A DNA stretch of 7,468 nucleotides from Pseudofrankia asymbiotica. GTDB lineage: Bacteria > Actinomycetota > Actinomycetes > Frankiales > Frankiaceae. Below, in pieces: positions 1 to 6,214 of the stretch. How positions within the stretch are numbered: position 1 is the stretch's first letter; each line of letters starts with the position of its first letter. The notes beneath the pieces are model-generated. The model was not told the DNA's origin and searched no databases. It was given only the letters and a program-made list of their open reading frames with translations. The stretch covers positions 1,849-9,316 of the forward strand of contig NZ_MOMC01000022.1 of NCBI RefSeq assembly GCF_001983105.1, given 5' to 3'. The translations under genes and the position numbers were made by a program.

Positions 1-981
1 CGTGGCGACGCGGCCGCCGCGGTCCTCGGCCCCGCCGGTGCCGGTCACCTCTCGGAACCTACTCACCCAGGGGGTGAGGTAGTCCTCCGCCGCGGCTGTG
101 TCATCCGGCACTGGCAGCCGGAGGCGTACGTCGGTGACTCCGGCCGCGAGCAGCGCGGGAAGGCCGCCCATCGTCGCGTCCAGGTCCGGCGTCCCGTCCG
201 GGCCGGCGACGTTCGCGAGCTTGCCGGCGATCCCGAGCTCCAGCGGGTCGCGGCCGAGCGCGGCGACGGCGTCGCGCATCCGGGGGATCGTCTCGACCAG
301 GTCGGTGGCGCGGTCGGACGCCGGCCCCCATGGGATCCAGCCGGAGGCGAACCGGGCCAGACGGCGCATCGCGCCGGGGTTGACCGTCCCGCTCACCCAG
401 ATCGGGACGCCGCCAGGCTGGACCGGTTTCGGGTTGAGGTGGATGTTCTCGAAGGACAGCTCGGGGGAGTGGTGGCTCGCCCGGTGCTCCCGCCACAGCA
501 GCTGGCAGACCTCCAGGGTGTGGTCGAGCAGCCGGCCGCGGCGGGAGAAGTCCAGCCCGGCGGCCTCGTACTCCTCGCGCTGCCAGCCGATCCCCACGCC
601 GAGGTCGAGCCGGCCACCGGAGAGCACGTCCAGCGTGGCGGCGCTCTTGGCCAGCACGACCGGCCTGCGCAGCGCGGCGAGCAGGATGCTGTTGGTCAGG
701 CGCACTCGCGACGTCATCCCCGCGAGGAACGACATCGCCGTCATCGGCTCGAGGAAGTGACCGTTCGGCCCCGTCGGCTGCCCGCCGCCGGCCCGGCCGC
801 CGATCTCGGGCCGCGCGTAGTTCTCCAGGTGCTCGCCGAAGACGACGTGCTCACCGGAGAGCACCACCCGGTCGACGCCGGCCCGGTCGGCGGCGACGAC
901 CCGGTTGAGCAGCGGGCGCCACGAGCCGGGGTCCGTCGGCGCCAGGGCCAGGTAGCGGATCGAGAACTGGGCGGCACTCAC
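1..981 (-). CDS. Luciferase-like (LLM class) F420-dependent-type oxidoreductase, C-terminus beyond window
   Basis: The frame is open from a GTG at 981 to the window edge: 327 codons without a stop, so the C-terminus is missing, probably by only a few residues given usual family lengths near 300. The protein looks like a TIM-barrel flavin/F420 oxidoreductase of the bacterial luciferase-like superfamily. An N-terminal strand-helix unit (SWRPLLNRVVAADRAG, 20-35) is followed by LSGEHVVFGE (41-50). The hallmark block LDVLSGGRLDLGVGIGWQ spans 118-134, then REEYEAAGLDFSRRGRLLD, and PIWVSGTVNP lies at 193-202. These match the actinobacterial subgroup annotated as F420-dependent; F420 use is family knowledge, not shown here. 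Members catalyse hydride transfers or monooxygenations on diverse small molecules. The start is fixed by a GGAGG six bases upstream, and its GTG overlaps the aldehyde dehydrogenase stop by 4 bp (978-981). Substrate unknown. Confidence 0.88.
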   Translation of the reverse strand, partial: MSAAQFSIRYLALAPTDPGSWRPLLNRVVAADRAGVDRVVLSGEHVVFGEHLENYARPEIGGRAGGGQPTGPNGHFLEPMTAMSFLAGMTSRVRLTNSILLAALRRPVVLAKSAATLDVLSGGRLDLGVGIGWQREEYEAAGLDFSRRGRLLDHTLEVCQLLWREHRASHHSPELSFENIHLNPKPVQPGGVPIWVSGTVNPGAMRRLARFASGWIPWGPASDRATDLVETIPRMRDAVAALGRDPLELGIAGKLANVAGPDGTPDLDATMGGLPALLAAGVTDVRLRLPVPDDTAAAEDYLTPWVSRFREVTGTGGAEDRGGRVAT

Positions 982-2513
982 GCGCCGCCTCCAAAGGCGG
1001 CCGGCGTCGCTGACGACCCTGGCGTCGCTGGCGTCGCTGACGACGCCCCGAGCGAATCCGCCAGCGATGCCGGGAGGCCGATGCTGCGCGGCTCCAGGAA
1101 GCTCGCCAGCCCCTCCGGCCCGAGCTCGCGGCCGATGCCGGACTGCTTGAAGCCGCCGAAGGGCACCAGCGGGAACGGCGGGAAGTCGGCGTTGATGTTC
1201 ACGGCGCCGGTGCGCAGCCGGCGCGCGACAGCGAGCGCGCGCGCCGGGTCGGCGCTCCAGACGCCGCCGGCCAGCCCGTACGGCGAGTCGTTCGCGATCC
1301 GGACGGCCTCGTCGGCGTCGTCGAACGGGATGACGCACAGCACCGGGCCGAAGACCTCCTCCCGGGCGACCCGCATCGCGTTGTGGACGTCGCCGAGGAT
1401 CGTCGGCTCGACGTACCAGCCCTTCGGCGGGTCGATGGGCCGTCCGCCGCCGGTGACGACCCGGGCGCCATGCCGCGCGGCGTCGCCGATGTAGCCCTCG
1501 ACCCGGGCACGCTGCCGCTCGGCGACCAGCGGGCCGATCACCGTCGCCGGGTCGTGCGGGTCGCCGAGCGGGATGGCCGCCGCGGTGACGCCCGCGGCCT
1601 CCAGCGCCTCGGCGTAGCGGGACCGGTGGACGAGGATGCGGGTCTGGGCGGCGCAGACCTGGCCGGAGCGGTTCATCCCGATGCCGACGACCATCGGCAC
1701 GACCGCCGCCACGTCGGTGTCGTCGAGCAGGATGCAGGCGGACTTGCCGCCGAGCTCCAGCGACACCCGTTTGATCTGGTCGCCGCACAGGCTCATGATC
1801 CGCTTGCCGGCGGCGGTCGAGCCGGTGAAGGCGATCTTGTCGGTGCCGGGGTGGGTGACGAGGTGCTCGCCGACCTCCCGGCCGCCCGGCACGACGTTGA
1901 CGACGCCGGGCGGGACGTCGGCGTCGCGCAGTGCCTCGGCGAGCACGAACGTCGACAGCGGCGCCTCCGGCGGAGGCTTGACCACCACCGCGCAGCCGGC
2001 GGCCAGCGCGGGCGCCGTCTTCCAGGCGGCCAGGGTGACGGGCGCGTTCCACGGCACGATCGCGCCGACGACGCCGACCGGCTCCTGCGTGACGAGGCCG
2101 GCCCGGGGGCCGGCGGTGACGGTCCGCTCGAACGGGAACGCCGCCGCCAGGCCCGCGTAGTAGTCGAACACCGGCCCCACCAGTCCGGTCTGCGACGCCG
2201 GGTTGCTCACCGGGCAGCCGATCTCGTCGACCGTCACGGCGGCGATCTGGCCCGCGCGCTCGGCCAGCAGCTTCGCGGCGCGGGCGAGGACCTCGCCGCG
2301 TTCCGCCGGTGTCATCCGCGGCCACGGCCCGTCGTCGAACGCGGCCCGGGCGGCGGCGACCGCTCGGTCGATGTCGCCGCCCGTCGCGAGCGGAACCTCG
2401 CCGACGACGTCCTCGCTCGACGGCGAGATGACGCCGAACCGGTCCGGCCCGCTCGGCGCGGCCCAGCCGCCGTCGATGAAGAACGCGTCCCGGTACATCA
2501 GTCGCTGGTCCAC
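978..2513 (-). CDS. NAD(P)-dependent aldehyde dehydrogenase
   Basis: This 511-residue protein of the ALDH superfamily oxidises an aldehyde to the carboxylic acid in the cytoplasm. All catalytic elements are visible: oxyanion Asn156 in VPWNAP, cofactor-binding Lys179 in VVVKP, FTGSTAAGK (229-237) at the nucleotide site, general-base Glu253 in LELGGKS, nucleophile Cys287 in GQVCAAQTR, and Glu386 in EEVFGP. PFGGFKQSGIGRE (451-463) marks the normal C-terminal region. About 30 further residues (481-511) form a Ser/Ala/Pro/Gly-rich tail encoded by short DNA repeats, probably outside the fold. The start is GTG at 2513, supported by AGGGGAAG nine bases upstream; ATG at codon 6 is an alternative. It lies 31 bp after SDR-A and overlaps the downstream oxidoreductase by 4 bp. 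SDR followed by ALDH suggests successive alcohol and aldehyde oxidation, but the substrate is not identifiable. Confidence 0.95.
   Translation of the reverse strand: MDQRLMYRDAFFIDGGWAAPSGPDRFGVISPSSEDVVGEVPLATGGDIDRAVAAARAAFDDGPWPRMTPAERGEVLARAAKLLAERAGQIAAVTVDEIGCPVSNPASQTGLVGPVFDYYAGLAAAFPFERTVTAGPRAGLVTQEPVGVVGAIVPWNAPVTLAAWKTAPALAAGCAVVVKPPPEAPLSTFVLAEALRDADVPPGVVNVVPGGREVGEHLVTHPGTDKIAFTGSTAAGKRIMSLCGDQIKRVSLELGGKSACILLDDTDVAAVVPMVVGIGMNRSGQVCAAQTRILVHRSRYAEALEAAGVTAAAIPLGDPHDPATVIGPLVAERQRARVEGYIGDAARHGARVVTGGGRPIDPPKGWYVEPTILGDVHNAMRVAREEVFGPVLCVIPFDDADEAVRIANDSPYGLAGGVWSADPARALAVARRLRTGAVNINADFPPFPLVPFGGFKQSGIGRELGPEGLASFLEPRSIGLPASLADSLGASSATPATPGSSATPAAFGGGA
984..1001 (-). promoter_or_regulatory. 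Hairpin covering the ribosome binding site of the LLM oxidoreductase gene
   Basis: A perfect 7-bp inverted repeat, gccgcct (984-990) and aggcggc (995-1001), encloses a four-base loop. In the minus-strand mRNA the GGAGG ribosome binding site (992-988) lies partly in the loop and partly in the stem, just before the GTG at 981. The fold would hide the site unless ribosomes finishing the aldehyde dehydrogenase open it. Together with the 4-bp overlap this suggests translational coupling. The repeat is seen in the sequence; the regulatory role is inference, and chance hairpins are common in GC-rich DNA. Confidence 0.4.
1003..1044 (-). repeat. Short direct repeats encoding the low-complexity tail of the aldehyde dehydrogenase
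   Basis: The 15-mer ggcgtcgctgacgac occurs at 1003-1017 and again at 1030-1044, with a further partial copy ggcgtcgctg at 1021-1030. The period is 27 then 9 bases, all multiples of three, so copy-number changes would keep the reading frame. The repeats encode part of the Ser/Ala/Thr/Pro-rich C-terminal extension of the ALDH. Slippage expansion after the end of the conserved fold is the simplest explanation. Confidence 0.7.
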
Positions 2514-2544
2514 GCCTGATCGCTTCCCCTCGTCGTTCGCCTGG

Positions 2545-3306
2545 TCAGCCGAGCATGTTGATGCCGCCGTCGACGATGATCGTCTGCCCGGTGATGTAGC
2601 TGGCGCCCTCCGAGCACAGGAAGCCGACGACCGGGGCCAGGTCGGCCGGGTGGCCGATGCGCCGCAGCGCCGCGTTGCCGAGGCCCTTCTCCAGGACCTC
2701 GCGCGGGACCACCTTCAGCGTCGCCTCGGTGTCGATGACGCCCGGGGCGATGGCGTTCACCGTGATGCCGAACGGGCCGAGCTCGCGGGCCAGCGTCTTC
2801 GTCATCGTGATGACGGCGGCCTTCGACATCGAGTAGTGCAGCGAGCGGGGAACGGTCGCGTAGACCGAGGCCGAGCTCTGGTTGACGATGCGACCGAAAC
2901 TCTGCCCCTTCATGTGCGGAATCGCGGCCCGGCACATGTAGAAGGTGCCGCTGACGTTGATGTCGATCATTTTCTGCCACATGCCGAGGTCGATCTCCTC
3001 GGCGATCGCGAAGTCGCGGTTCGCGTAGAGCGCCGCGTTGTTGACGAGGAAGTCGATCGACGAGTGCTCGGCGACGACTCCGTCGACCGCGGCTCGGCAG
3101 GCGTCCGCGTCGGAGATGTCCAGGACCAGGGTGCTGGCCGATAACCCGGCCGATAAGAGCTCCTTGGTCATGGTCTCGGCCGCCGGACCGTCGATGTCAG
3201 CGACGACGACGTGGGCGCCGCGACCGGCGAAGTGCCGCGCGTACTCGGACCCGATGCCGTGCGCGGCGCCGGTGATGACGGCGACGCGCCCCGTGAAGTC
3301 AGTCAA
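2545..3306 (-). CDS. Short-chain dehydrogenase/reductase (SDR-A), intact catalytic site
   Basis: This classical SDR of 253 residues has the Rossmann cofactor motif TGAAHGIG (12-19) and Asp37 at the end of the second strand, which favours NAD(H). NNAA stands at 89-92 in place of NNAG. Asn117, Ser144/145 (VNQSS), Tyr158 and Lys162 (YSMSK) complete the catalytic tetrad. NAIAPG (184-189) and the terminal ITGQTIIVDGG block are typical. It likely interconverts a secondary alcohol and a ketone. The chosen start is a TTG at 3306, because it begins right at the conserved fold and has AGAGAGG six bases upstream; an in-frame ATG further upstream would lie inside the palindrome and add non-homologous residues. 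It is the first gene of the leftward operon, 31 bp before the aldehyde dehydrogenase. It resembles SDR-C of the other operon, including a shared LG terminus, so the two may be distant paralogues. Confidence 0.93.
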   Translation of the reverse strand: MTDFTGRVAVITGAAHGIGSEYARHFAGRGAHVVVADIDGPAAETMTKELLSAGLSASTLVLDISDADACRAAVDGVVAEHSSIDFLVNNAALYANRDFAIAEEIDLGMWQKMIDINVSGTFYMCRAAIPHMKGQSFGRIVNQSSASVYATVPRSLHYSMSKAAVITMTKTLARELGPFGITVNAIAPGVIDTEATLKVVPREVLEKGLGNAALRRIGHPADLAPVVGFLCSEGASYITGQTIIVDGGINMLG

Positions 3307-3319
3307 TGGGAACCTCTCT
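3307..3319 (-). promoter_or_regulatory. Ribosome binding site that fixes the TTG start of SDR-A
   Basis: On the minus strand AGAGAGG (3319-3313) precedes the TTG at 3306 by six bases, the expected distance. No ATG or GTG lies in frame between this site and the conserved SDR fold, so TTG is the best start. TTG starts often initiate weakly, which may set a low level for the leftward operon. Confidence 0.6.
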
Positions 3320-3337
3320 CGCTGCCGGCCAGACAGA

Positions 3338-3357
3338 ATGCAAGGGTAACCTTGCAT
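3338..3357. promoter_or_regulatory. Operator-like palindrome between divergent operons
   Basis: ATGCAAGG (3338-3345) and CCTTGCAT (3350-3357) are perfect reverse complements separated by GTAA. The size and symmetry suit a dimeric helix-turn-helix repressor such as a TetR or GntR family member. A third half-site, GCAAGGG, occurs at 3369-3375, repeating 3340-3346 at a distance of 29 bp. The site overlaps promoter-like hexamers of both operons, so one protein could control both. The palindrome is seen directly; regulator identity and function are inference. Confidence 0.6.
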
Positions 3358-3372
3358 AGAATCCGCCCGCAA
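3343..3372 (-). promoter_or_regulatory. Possible promoter of the leftward operon
   Basis: On the minus strand TTGCGG (3372-3367) is followed after 18 bases by TACCCT (3348-3343). These fit the loose actinobacterial pattern TTGnnn / TAnnnT and would start transcription about 30 bases before the SDR-A start codon. The -10 box lies inside the palindrome, so a bound regulator would block it. Matches are weak and the call is tentative. Confidence 0.3.
3357..3362 (+). promoter_or_regulatory. Possible -10 box of the rightward operon
   Basis: TAGAAT matches the TATAAT consensus at five of six positions and begins on the last base of the palindrome. I see no convincing -35 hexamer at the normal distance, so it would probably need an activator or an alternative start mechanism. 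If used, the transcript would have a leader of roughly 150 bases before SDR-B. Confidence 0.3.
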
Positions 3373-3409
3373 GGGATGATGCGTCCCGGCGGACGACGCG
3401 AACCACTGA

Positions 3410-3514
3410 CGCCGCGCGGTCACCGGCCGCGCCGGCCCGACCCGGATCCTCGTCCAGCCCAAGGAGACCGTCCCCGTCTCCACCACCCCGCTCGCGCTGA
3501 TCGAAGGTGACTGA
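3410..3514 (+). other. Coding-like stretch without a start codon; possible remnant of a deleted gene
   Basis: Between an in-frame TGA at 3407-3409 and a TGA at 3512-3514 there are 34 codons, of which 32 end in G or C, the same bias as the real genes here. The translation includes RILVQPKETVPVSTTPLALI, a normal-looking mixed composition. There is no ATG, GTG or TTG in the frame, so it cannot be translated as it stands unless entered by a frameshift from 5' sequence; the ATG codons at 3376 and 3379 are in another frame. Its stop lies two bases before the SDR-B start, the spacing of a coupled gene pair. I do not recognise the peptide. It may be the tail of a gene lost by deletion, or coincidence. 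Confidence 0.3.
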
Positions 3515-3516
3515 TC

Positions 3517-4386
3517 GTGACTGTTCTTGAGGAGTCGGGGAACGTGGCCGAGCCCGGCCGCGGGCGGGTCGCCGGCAAGGTGGCGATCGTGACCGGCGCG
3601 GGCCAGGTGCCGGGGCCGGGAGTCGGCACCGGCAAGGCGACCGCGCTGTTGCTCGCCCGGCACGGCGCCGCCGTCGTGCTCGTCGACAACACCCCCGACC
3701 GCGCCGAGGTGACCCGCAAGGAGATCGAACAGGCCGGCGGCCGCGCGGTCGTCGTCGCCGGCGACGTCACGGTCGCGGCGGACTGCGAGCGCTTCACCCA
3801 GGCGGCGCTCGACGCGTTCGGCCGGCTGGACATCCTGGTGAACAACGTCGGCGTCTCCCGTCCCGGCAGCGTCCTCGACACGGCCGAGGACACCTGGGAC
3901 GACCTGCTGCGGATCAACCTGAAGTCCGTCTACCAGGTGTCCCGGTTCGCCATCCCGGCGATGGCCGCCACCGGCGGCGGGTCGATCGTCAACATCTCCT
4001 CGATCGGCGCGCTGCGCGCGATCGGCTTCGCGGCCTACTCGGCGGCGAAGGGCGGGATGATCTCGCTGTCCCAGGAGATGGCCGCGGCGCACGGGCCGCT
4101 GGGCGTCCGGGTCAACGTCGTCGTTCCTGGCTCGGTGCGGACGCCGCGCACCCAGGGCGCCGCCGAGAGGCTCGGCCAGGACCTCGGCGAGATCCAGAAG
4201 ACCGCGGCCTCCGTCCTGCCGCTCGGCGCGGTCACCCATGGCACCGGCTGGGACGTCGGGTACGCGGCGCTGTTCTTCGCCAGCGACGAGTCCAGCTGGA
4301 TCTCCGGCCAGGTGCTCGCCACCGACGGCGGCGCGAGCGTCACCCTGCCCGCCGTCGCCGGCCTGCGCCTCGGGGGTGGGCGGTGA
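3517..4386 (+). CDS. Short-chain dehydrogenase/reductase (SDR-B) with extended GPGxGxG cofactor loop
   Basis: This 289-residue SDR leads the rightward operon. The cofactor loop TGAGQVPGPGVGTGKA (26-41) carries about six extra residues compared with the classical TGxxxGxG, a variant known in one SDR subgroup. Asp57 after the second strand favours NAD(H), and Asp83 lies in GDV. The active site is complete: NNVG (109-112), Asn134, Ser161/162 (NISS), Tyr174 and Lys178 (YSAAK). VPGSVRTP and the late ISGQVLATDGG block are typical. It probably oxidises a hydroxyl group or reduces the ketone. GTG at 3517 has AAGGTGA six bases upstream; a second in-frame GTG at 3544, preceded by GAGGAG at nine bases, would remove nine N-terminal residues and is a serious alternative. 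Its stop overlaps the next GTG start by 4 bp. Confidence 0.93.
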   Translation: MTVLEESGNVAEPGRGRVAGKVAIVTGAGQVPGPGVGTGKATALLLARHGAAVVLVDNTPDRAEVTRKEIEQAGGRAVVVAGDVTVAADCERFTQAALDAFGRLDILVNNVGVSRPGSVLDTAEDTWDDLLRINLKSVYQVSRFAIPAMAATGGGSIVNISSIGALRAIGFAAYSAAKGGMISLSQEMAAAHGPLGVRVNVVVPGSVRTPRTQGAAERLGQDLGEIQKTAASVLPLGAVTHGTGWDVGYAALFFASDESSWISGQVLATDGGASVTLPAVAGLRLGGGR

Positions 4387-4742
4387 CTCCCGAGGAACTG
4401 TTCGCCGAGTGGACCGCGGCCTGGGTCACCCGTGACCCGGCCGAGCGGCTGCGTCGTTTCGAGGCCTGCTGCGTCGACGAGGTGGAGTTCGTCCCGCCGG
4501 ACGAACGGCCGGTCGTGCGCGGGCGCCGCGCCCTCGCCGACCACGTCACCGAGCACACCGCCGCCTGGCCGGACGGGGTGACCGCGGTGCTCGCCGGGCC
4601 ACCCGTGGGAGACCACGACTGGAGGCGGGCATACGTCCGCTGGATCTTCCCGTCCGCGGTCCTCGTCGGTCTCGACATCATCCGGGTCGAGAACGGAAAG
4701 ATCGCCACCATGCTCGTCTTCGCCGAGGGGGCCCAGCCGTGA
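4383..4742 (+). CDS. SnoaL/NTF2-like small protein
   Basis: This 119-residue protein has the layout of a single NTF2-like cone domain: an N-terminal helix (EELFAEWTAAWVTRDP), the turn and strand VEFVPPDERPVVRGRRALADHV (in part 34-55), then VRWIF (85-89) and the closing strands GLDIIRVENGKIATMLVF. Asp98 in GLD sits where SnoaL-like proteins often hold a polar pocket residue. Members include polyketide cyclases, ketosteroid-isomerase-like enzymes, epoxide hydrolases, dehydratases and non-catalytic binding proteins, so the reaction cannot be named. It overlaps SDR-B upstream and the amidohydrolase downstream by 4 bp each, so it is probably made in step with both and may act on the SDR product. 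The GTG start follows a G-rich GGGGGTGGG sequence. Confidence 0.8.
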   Translation: MTPEELFAEWTAAWVTRDPAERLRRFEACCVDEVEFVPPDERPVVRGRRALADHVTEHTAAWPDGVTAVLAGPPVGDHDWRRAYVRWIFPSAVLVGLDIIRVENGKIATMLVFAEGAQP

Positions 4743-6214
4743 CCGGTCAGCCGACCAGCGCCAGGCGCCTCCGGGAGGACCTCGGCCACGTCATCATCGA
4801 CGCCGACGCGCACCACGTGGAGATCAGCGTCGCGTTCGCCGACTTCGTGCGGGACAACGGCGGCGGGCACCTGCTCGACGACCCGGCGGTGAAGGCACTC
4901 GGCCTCGCCGACGGGTCCGGTGAGCGCGTGCCGTCGCTCGCCGAGCGCCGTCGGCTGCACCTGTCGGCCCGCCCGGTCTGGTGGACGCCGAGCGACACCC
5001 TCGACTACGCGACCGTCGCCATGCCGTCGCTGTACCACGAGCGGCTCGGCGAGGCCGGGATCGACTTCGCCGTCATCTACCCGTCGCGCGGCATGGTGCT
5101 GCTGTCGCTGGAGAACCCCGAGACCCGGGTCGGGCTCGCCAGGCTCTACAACGCCTACGTGGCGCAGGCCTACGCGCCCTACCGGGACCGGCTCGCCCCG
5201 GTCGCGGTCATTCCCGCGCACACCCCGGACGAGGGGATCGCGGCGCTGGAGCACGCGGTGTCGCTCGGGCTGCGGGCGGCGCTGATGCCGTCGTTCGTCT
5301 GGCGGCCGATCCCGGCGTTCGCCGACGCGCCGCCGCAGTACCGGTCGCGGCTGCAGCGGATCGACAACTTCGGGCTGGACAGCGACCACGACTACGACCC
5401 GTTCTGGGCCAAGGCGGTCGAGCTCGGCGTCCCGCTGTCGTGCCACTCGAACGGCTTCAGGTTCACCGGGCATTTCTCGCCGTCGAACTACTCCTACGCC
5501 GCCGGGCATTTCGCCGCGGTGGGGGAGGCGACCGCCAAGTCGCTGTTCCTCGGCGGGGTCACGACGCGGTTCCCGGGCCTGCGGGTCGCGCTCCTCGAGG
5601 GGGGTGTGGCGGGCGGCGTGCGGGTCTACGGGGACCTGGTGTCGCGGTTCGAGAAGCGCGGCAAGGCCGGGCTGGGCCGGCTGGACCCGGCCCGGCTCGA
5701 CCCGGCGGAGCTGGCCAGACTGGCGACGAGGCACGCTCCCGAGCTCGCCCACTACCGGCCGGAGCAGCTCGTGCCCGGCGTGTCGGCGGTCGACGGGCAG
5801 GTCGACGACTTCGCCGCCAGCGGGGTCACGTCGGTCGAGGAGATTCGGGACGCGTTCGTCCGCGGCTTCTACTGGGGATGCGAGGGCGACGACCCGCTGG
5901 TGGGCCTCGCCTATGACGGGCGGGTGAACCCGCTCGGTGCCCAGCTGCGCCCGATGATGGGTTCCGACCTCGGGCACTGGGACGTCCCGTCGTTCACCCA
6001 CCCGCTCCTCGAGGCCCACGAGCTGGTCGAGGACGGCATTCTCACGCCCGCGCAGTTCGAGGAGTTCACCTGCGTGAACGCGGTGCGGTTCTACGGCGGC
6101 ACGTCGTCCGAGTTCTTCGCCGGGACCGCCGTCGCCGCCGACGCCGAACGGATCCAGGCCAGGGACCGGGCCGCCGGCGAGCCGGGCGCGCGGGAACTGG
6201 AGCACACCGCGTGA
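4739..6214 (+). CDS. Amidohydrolase_2-family metal-dependent hydrolase or decarboxylase
   Basis: This 491-residue protein belongs to the amidohydrolase-related group that includes aminocarboxymuconate-semialdehyde and gamma-resorcylate decarboxylases. Candidate metal-site residues are Asp23 and His25 in IDADAHH (20-26), His236 in LSCHSN and Asp410 with His413 in GSDLGHWD. Acid-x-His in the first strand, rather than His-x-His, resembles the decarboxylase branch. GGVTTRFPGLRVALLEGG (272-289) is the usual strand-turn signature. Between about 300 and 400 it has an extra segment, partly charged and helical (LDPARLDPAELARL, 315-328), making it longer than small decarboxylases of about 330 residues. 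It could remove CO2 from an aromatic or beta-keto acid, or hydrolyse a C-C or ester bond. GTG at 4739 has GAGGGGG seven bases upstream and overlaps the previous gene by 4 bp; its stop overlaps SDR-C likewise. Confidence 0.88.
   Translation: MTGQPTSARRLREDLGHVIIDADAHHVEISVAFADFVRDNGGGHLLDDPAVKALGLADGSGERVPSLAERRRLHLSARPVWWTPSDTLDYATVAMPSLYHERLGEAGIDFAVIYPSRGMVLLSLENPETRVGLARLYNAYVAQAYAPYRDRLAPVAVIPAHTPDEGIAALEHAVSLGLRAALMPSFVWRPIPAFADAPPQYRSRLQRIDNFGLDSDHDYDPFWAKAVELGVPLSCHSNGFRFTGHFSPSNYSYAAGHFAAVGEATAKSLFLGGVTTRFPGLRVALLEGGVAGGVRVYGDLVSRFEKRGKAGLGRLDPARLDPAELARLATRHAPELAHYRPEQLVPGVSAVDGQVDDFAASGVTSVEEIRDAFVRGFYWGCEGDDPLVGLAYDGRVNPLGAQLRPMMGSDLGHWDVPSFTHPLLEAHELVEDGILTPAQFEEFTCVNAVRFYGGTSSEFFAGTAVAADAERIQARDRAAGEPGARELEHTA

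Larger units (their letters stand above)
3307..3516. promoter_or_regulatory. Divergent intergenic control region
   Basis: These 210 bp separate the start codons of two operons transcribed in opposite directions, so both promoters must lie here or overlap the genes. It contains a local AT-richer patch around 3331-3380, the 20-bp palindrome at 3338-3357, weak promoter-like hexamers on both strands and, nearer the rightward operon, a coding-like but startless stretch (3410-3514). No regulator gene is present within the window, so the controlling protein must be encoded elsewhere. Confidence 0.75.

Noticed and set aside
1383..2519. Plus-strand 378-codon open frame across the aldehyde dehydrogenase
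   Set aside because: Antisense shadow of a well-supported gene, Arg/Asp/Ala/Gly-rich and without recognisable motifs.
3338..3357. Palindrome as an iron-box (IdeR/DtxR) or KstR-type site
   Set aside because: The GGTTA half is only vaguely similar to the iron box, and the spacing of CAAG and CTTG (six bases) does not fit the KstR2 pattern as I know it.
2545..4239. Upstream extension of SDR-A to a 564-residue protein
   Set aside because: The extra N-terminal part is antisense to SDR-B and of shadow composition; the conserved SDR fold and a good ribosome binding site place the start at TTG 3306.
5680..5716. LDPAR/LDPAE repeat in the amidohydrolase as a mobile or CRISPR-like repeat
   Set aside because: Only two short imperfect copies inside a coding helix; ordinary local duplication.
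4340..6205. Long 621-codon open frame on the minus strand opposite the amidohydrolase
   Set aside because: It lies antisense to a gene with clear catalytic motifs, its product is an Arg/Pro/Val-rich string without family motifs, and GC-rich DNA gives few stops in the opposite frame.
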